DNA from: Guyanagaster necrorhizus | Lineage: Eukaryota > Basidiomycota > Agaricomycetes > Agaricales > Physalacriaceae | Direction of reading: 5' to 3' | DNA length: 64,000 bases | NCBI RefSeq assembly: GCF_019112545.1 | Contig: NW_025064897.1 | Coordinates: 615,336 to 679,335, forward strand | Shown here: positions 58,634-64,000 of the stretch, one piece after another | Numbering within the stretch: position 1 is the first letter of the stretch | How the letters are laid out: every line of letters starts with the position of its first letter | Position numbers and translations under genes: made by a program | The notes under the pieces: generated by a model | Database searches by the model: none | Seen by the model: only the letters and a program-made list of their open reading frames with translations | Told to the model about the DNA's origin: nothing

Positions 58634-61099
58634 ATGTTCTGGTCTTCCGCCCTCGTTTTGGGTCTCACGCATCTCTGTCTTTCGACGCCACTCACATCCA
58701 AGCGTTTGGATACCGACGATCTACTGGAAAAGCACTCTTGGGCTGAAGTTCCTCGAGGCTGGGAGTGGGTCAACAAACCCGACCCAGAAAGCATTATCCA
58801 ACTACGCATCGGTCTCAAGCAAGACAGGGTGGATGAGTTGATTTCGTCCTTATACGAAGTTAGTACACCTAATCATAATCGGTAAGCATCTTTTCTTAGA
58901 ACTTTGATATCATATTCATATTCACGATTCTCGAACCAAGTTATGGCAAGCATCTGTCCAAAGAGGAAGTTGATGTCCTCGTCGCTCCTCATCCTGATTC
59001 TGTTGAAGCGGTTGAGTCCTGGCTCCTTCATCATGGCGTCGACCCCACCGACGCGACTTTCCGTTCGAGCAGCGGTTCATGGATCTCCGTTCTGGTTTCT
59101 GTGTCCAAAGCCGAGCAAATGCTTGGAACGGAATATGGTCTATACCACCATCCTCAATCGTCGTCTTATGTTGTGCGAACTTTGAGCTACTCCCTTCCTC
59201 GAGAACTCCATCAGGCTATCAGCGTCGTGTCTCCGACAACCTATTTCGGCACACTTCGTAGCATGAGGGCTACTAGTTTTGTGGAGGCCGATATCAGCGA
59301 CCAAGTAGCTGACATTTCTGCAACCGTGCCTAGCAGCTGTGCATCTAGGATAACTATCGCGTGTCTACAAGCGTTGTATAATAGTGCGTTGATATGTCTC
59401 GTCATCTCTGCATAATTGATTGAGCCGCAATCGTCATGAATCAGCCTCCGGTTACATACCTTCTGCCACCGATAGCAACAGTCTTGGTGTTGTTGGATAC
59501 CTCGGCGAATACGCTAACCGGAATGATCTGCAGGTTTATCACACCATTTTATCATTCAATGCCTTACTGATTATTCCCAGACATTCCTTACGAGATACCG
59601 AACTGACGCAGTGGGAACCGCGTTTGAGACGATTACGGTCAACAATGGTGAAGATGACCAAAGTGAGCCCGGTGTCGAGGCGAGTAGCACTTTGTACAAG
59701 GAACTGCCTCTCGCTCACTTTGGCATGCCAGGCCAACTTGGATATTCAATATACAGTTGGACTGTCGTACCCTACGCCTAACATCTATTACAGGTCAGTT
59801 CTCTTCCAACCAGTTCTTCGTATCTTACCCCTTCCGAAGCACGGGCGGCTCCCCTCCCTTCAATCCGGACAGCGAAACCATCACTGACACCAACGAGCCT
59901 TATCTAGATTGGCTTAACTACATCCTTGCCAACGATACAATCCCGCAGACTTTCACCACATCGTACGGTGACGACGAACAGACTGTTCGTCTTCCCCAAA
60001 AGATAACTCTTTGTCCCAGGACTCATGGGTACCATAACAGGTGCCTTACGACTACGCTGTCAGTGTGTGCAATCTCTTCGCTGAACTCGGCGCCCGTGGA
60101 AGTACGGTCTTCTTTTCCAGCGGCGACTCCGGGTATGTTGCACCAGTCACTAAGTACTACCGGCGACTTAAACTAGTTAGTGTTGGTGGTGGCGACTGTC
60201 TTATGAACGATGGAACCAATACAACTCTATTCCAACCCGCATTTCCAGCCAGGTATGTTTATCGTCCTTCTGCAATGCTTCTGAGCACTGATATTTGTAT
60301 GATGCAGCTGCCCCTAGTCTGTTCCTTTCCTTTCCTCTCAAGCGTTCATTTTTAAGCAAGCAATTACAGTGTAACTGCTGTAGGTGGCACCACTGGCAAC
60401 TCGCCCGAAGTTGGTGTCAGCTTTTCTGGCGGAGGATTCTCACGCTACTTTGGCATTCCGTCTTATCAAGCCGACGTTGTCGCTGGATACGTGTCATCCC
60501 TTGGGAGCGAGTACAGCGGACTGTACAAGTACGCGTTGTCCTCGCTTGAACCGTCTTCCTTCTGGCGTTCATCGTTACCCTTTCTAGTACCTCTGGACGT
60601 GCATACCCCGATTTAGCTGCACAAGGAACCAGCTTTTCAGTCATTGTCGGCGGCCAGACGTATTCCGTTGGGGGTACCAGCGCTAGTTCTCCTGTTTGCG
60701 TATTTCTCTCTAGTGTTGTGCTGTGCATTGACTATCAATACCAGACCATGGCCGGTATCTTCACCCTACTGAATGACTATCGTCTTGCCAATAACCAGTC
60801 TTCTCTTGGATTTATCAATCCCCTTATATATGCCAACTCGGGCGGTTTCAACGACATTACGTCTGGTTCCAATCCTGGTTGTGATACTAATGGTGGGCTT
60901 TTACCATTTCAAGTCTCATCACCGATTACATACTCAATAACCTATAACCTCATCAGGCTTTACGGCGGTTACTGGCTGGGATCCTGTAATTTTTCTTCGT
61001 CATCTCTTTCATTTTCATCATACTTAACATTGTTATCATCAGGTTACTGGCCTGGGAACTCCGGACTTTGTGAAGCTTCAGGCAATTGTGAGAGCTTGA
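58634..61099 (+). CDS. Secreted sedolisin (family S53), tripeptidyl-peptidase-like
   Basis: An acid serine-carboxyl peptidase exported by saprotrophic fungi. ATG 58634 opens a signal peptide ([20 protein letters not shown]). The pro-domain has [20 protein letters not shown] and [20 protein letters not shown]. The catalytic domain begins after [21 protein letters not shown]. The Glu/Asp pair is in [14 protein letters not shown] (E-x-x-x-D, across an intron), the oxyanion Asp is in [16 protein letters not shown] (with an intron after SGDSG), and the nucleophile is in [15 protein letters not shown]. The calcium-site region at the end, [10 protein letters not shown] and [13 protein letters not shown], leads to TGA 61097-61099. 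Many short introns. All catalytic residues are present; length about 600 aa, normal. Confidence 0.9.
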
Positions 61100-61742
61100 G
61101 ATAGCTGCCTTTCAGGTACATAGGCGATTGACGAGATACTTTGACGAATTCTTCCACGAATGACAAATTGAGGGTATTTGGATGCCTAGAGTGCGCGTAT
61201 ATAGAGACGATACCATAGAGCAAAATGTTTGCCGACGTGGCATTCGCAGTCATGACTTGATGAATAAGATGGTCAGCTGGAGATCCTTGGACTGCTGAAT
61301 AATATGGTATAGGAAACGTCCGATACGTAACAATCAAAGTTGAAATGGCTGTTGTTTCAGCCTATAGTGGTAGAAATTGTCACAGTGGACACTTACATTT
61401 TACTACAGATGACGCCTTTGGCATGTAGCATGAAAAAGGCTTGGGATATCATGTGGCGTATCATTGGAAGAAGCGGACAAGCAATCCTTGCCGTGTCAAT
61501 AGTGGCAATCGGAGTATGAATTGGATGCAATGCCGGCTACCGGCTTAGCAGGAATGCTCGGCAAATTCCTCAGAATGGAGACAATTGCGTCTGACTGTTG
61601 ACCCTCATCCTCTGCCCACAACGTTTCAGAGCACTACCTCGCGCATAGACATTCTTCTCTCCCTTACAATATTCCGTAGTGCCGTGCGTACCTGTGCTCT
61701 AACAAGGCTCTTCGGTGACAAGCTGTCTCGCAACAGACAATA
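61100..61742. other. Intergenic, no feature recognised
   Basis: Downstream of the sedolisin and upstream of the RING gene; only short open frames. CT-rich sequence lies before ATG 61743. Confidence 0.4.
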
Positions 61743-63590
61743 ATGAATCGTTTAAGTCGGGATATCTCAGAGCATGCCAAGCGCTTAAGAGCTGATGTTG
61801 TTCGGCGCAAGACATCTGATACCGACACATCTGTCCCTCCTACAACCGTCCGGCGTCGGAAATCTCGTTCACCTTCGAGGAGTAGGACGAGAGCTGATCC
61901 CTTCGTGCTATCGTCTTCGGGAGCTGTCAAAAAAAAGAAATCTCCAAACCCTGCTGCTTCCAACGAAACCACCATGGTGGCAGAGGATGTGCCTGACCAT
62001 GGTCATCGAATGAAATCCGGCATTCCAAAGGCTTCCGGCACATATTCGCGCTCTTCCAGCGTTGTGCCAACGACCTCGACGAGTCACCGTAGTAGGAAAG
62101 AGAAAGAAGGGGACCGTGATGAGGACCATTCGCACCACTCCTTGTCTGAGAGGGGCGGTGACCAGAAAGGCGTTATGTATTCAGGACCGTTGGCGATGGC
62201 TGAGTTTGAACGGATGAAGAGAGAAATTGATCAGCTGAAGAAGACCGTTCACGACAACAAGAAGAACATCAAGAAGCAGAAAGAGGTGAGTACTTGTCTC
62301 GACATCTGTGACGTCCTCAAACCGGCATGTTCCCAGACGATACAGAACCTCAAGACTGAATTGGACTCAGGAAAGCTTGTGCGTTCGTCACTTTTCAATA
62401 TTTTGAAATGCCATTTTAACTTCCAGTAGGCTAGGAAAAGCCAAGAGGCTCAGTTGGAGATGCTGAAGACAAAATCGCAGCAGAAAGACGAAGTAAATGT
62501 ACCTACTTCCAAATCTGATTGTGATCTAACCTCCTTCTCTCCAGATTCTCAATGCTATCGAGACTAGCCTTCAATGTCAGATATGTATGGAACTACTCTT
62601 TAAACCTTATGCGTGCGTGTTCTCCCATGTCTATACATTACGTTCTAACATCCTTGTAGTCTGTCGCCTTGTGGTCACATCCTCTGCCTGTCATGCCTAC
62701 AAGAGTGGTTTCGCAAAGCTCCGCCTTCTGCTGAAGATATGGAGATCGACGAGGACATCAATGATCCAGAATTTATCATTCATCGTCAGAAATCATGCCC
62801 TTGTTGTCGTGCCGTGATATTTGATCGACCCGTTCCTGTGTTCCTCGTCAAATCAGTTACATCCATGTTGATAAAGGCCAAAGGACCTGGACATACCGCG
62901 GCAAGCCCACTTTGGCGCACGGACGGTACATCCTTGGCGGTTTCAGATGATGTCTGGAAGGGTATTTTTCCAGATGACGCTTACGAAGAGGAGGAAGAGG
63001 AGGAATATGACTACGATGATGAGGTGGTTCGGTGGTTCACAGCCCCATATGATGATTCTGATGAATACGAGAGCTACGGCAGTGACGAGGACGAGTCGAT
63101 GGGTGAATTAGAAGACGATACCGATAACACTCCGTATGTCCCTGCCATCTGGGAACCTCCCACAGTCTACTATCGCGCACGGACACGCCACAGTTTGGAG
63201 TTTACTCACATGATGCGTCGAGGATGCACACGCGAGATGATTCACACCTACGGGATGACTTACACGCACGAAGAGGGCCTTGTTGCCCACGTCTATACGC
63301 TGGATCCAGATGCCGAGGTCATACCATACCGAGCAGATGATACACAGAACATTATTCGCATTTTCTTGGGATGGAATGTTGTACTCGAGCCTCGTGATCA
63401 CGGACATGGTTTTCTGAACCAGTTACTAATCGACTACCGCGAACATCCAGAGAGATTCTCCACACATCGTCTAGATGGCACATTGGACATCAAGAAGCTG
63501 GTGAGGGAAGATGATATCCAAGCCATGTCAGATGATAACACGACGGACTCGGAGTATTGGCATGATAATCGGATAGACTCGGATTTCTAA
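61743..63590 (+). CDS. RING-finger protein with coiled coil and acidic tail, predicted E3 ubiquitin ligase
   Basis: Probably a nuclear ubiquitin ligase; target unknown. ATG 61743 reads MNRLSRDISEHAKRLRADVV; a basic Ser/Arg-rich region follows (RRRKSRSPSRSRTR). Residues about 150-260 are a coiled coil (FERMKREIDQLKKTVHDNKK). The RING finger is SLQCQICMELLFKPYA-LSPCGHILCLSCLQEWF (an intron lies between the parts), a ~30-residue insert, then SCPCCRAVIFDRPVP. After the RING the protein has an acidic run (DDAYEEEEEEEYDYDDE), Asp/Ser-rich segments, and a C-terminal conserved-looking region with IWEPPTVYYRAR and IIRIFLGWNVVLEPR. Stop TAA 63588-63590. The C-terminal region is not one I recognise. Confidence 0.75.
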
Positions 63591-64000
63591 GGTAGAATGA
63601 AGATATAATTGTACACATGCTGTAAACTAATCTGTACCTTTCATGCACGTTGATGCTTGGGTCAGTTTACTTGACTGTTAGTGGTCAATTGCTTTTGGCC
63701 TTTGGTTCGCTGTCTTAGGTTCTCCGCCAGTGATACATCTTGATATCTTCGTCCGCCGATGGTGCATACGGGAAATGAAGTCTCATATCTTAAATGTATG
63801 TACCCGTACTCTCACTACAGTTGGGACAAGTAAGCCTATCCCTATGAGAAATAAAAATAGTGTCGACGGCTTATGTATTCGTCGGGCTTCGAGGAGCAGT
63901 AAAGCGCTAGCGTTGAGGCTTAGATCTCGGGCCTCAGACCTCATGTGCTGCCAATCTAACCACTATCTTAAGGTACAGTCGACTCACTTTCTAGCGGTAA
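63591..64000. other. Right-edge intergenic sequence
   Basis: No open frame of note. A hairpin with arms TTGAGGC/GCCTCAG at 63913-63942 and a tRNA-A-box-like stretch on the minus strand (TAGTGGTTAGATTGG) were noted, but no full cloverleaf could be drawn. Confidence 0.35.

Noticed and set aside
63881..63975. tRNA-like sequence on the minus strand near the right edge
   Set aside because: An A-box-like stretch and a hairpin are present, but a B box and acceptor pairing could not be fitted, so no tRNA is called.

Overview
The window is fungal nuclear DNA, almost certainly from a basidiomycete of the Agaricomycetes. Genes are broken by many very short GT-AG introns (about 45-60 nt), sit close together on both strands, and encode a typical fungal complement: Dsc1/Tul1 and Doa10 ubiquitin ligases, Nup85, an F-BAR RhoGAP, Sds3, sedolisin, a pepsin-like protease and divergent intron-containing H3/H4 pairs. 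All gene models were spliced by eye from reading frame, splice signals and family motifs, so exon edges may be a few codons off. No RNA gene was found.

Layout. 1-13 kb: kinetochore NNF1, the DSC ligase TUL1, an unknown coiled-coil protein, two lysine methyltransferases of the Methyltransf_16 type (one close to Rkm5), a tiny secreted-protein candidate and a mitochondrial rhomboid protease; a ~380 bp inverted repeat brackets one methyltransferase. 13-20 kb: a decayed histone H3 relic, a secreted aspartic protease, a 1.45 kb non-coding element with ~130 bp terminal inverted repeats, and a divergent H3-H4 pair. 20-32 kb: a 3.9 kb stretch with no recognisable gene, then NUP85, an F-BAR RhoGAP and an F-box protein. 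32-34 kb: a second H4-H3 pair, the near-perfect mirror image of the first, whose H3 has a one-base insertion. 35-43 kb: SDS3, three intact and one ruined dienelactone-hydrolase-like genes in tandem, and a short-chain dehydrogenase. 43-57 kb: an unknown small ORF, a chorismate-lyase-like membrane protein, SIR2, a divergent Tpt1 homologue, argininosuccinate synthase and DOA10. 57-64 kb: a sedolisin protease and a RING-finger protein.

The genes do not form one pathway. Recurring themes are chromatin (two H3-H4 pairs, an H3 relic, Sds3, Sir2), membrane-protein ubiquitylation (Tul1, Doa10) and secreted proteolysis (aspartic protease, sedolisin). The most notable structure is duplication: the inverted histone cassettes homogenised over introns and promoter, the inverted repeat carrying an Rkm5 tail plus a promoter and signal peptide, and the birth-and-death array of hydrolases that shares a promoter motif. 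I did not find a convincing new multi-gene system; the best leads are these duplications, the H3 relic, a Tpt1-like protein without the family's signature residues, and the chorismate-lyase-like membrane protein.
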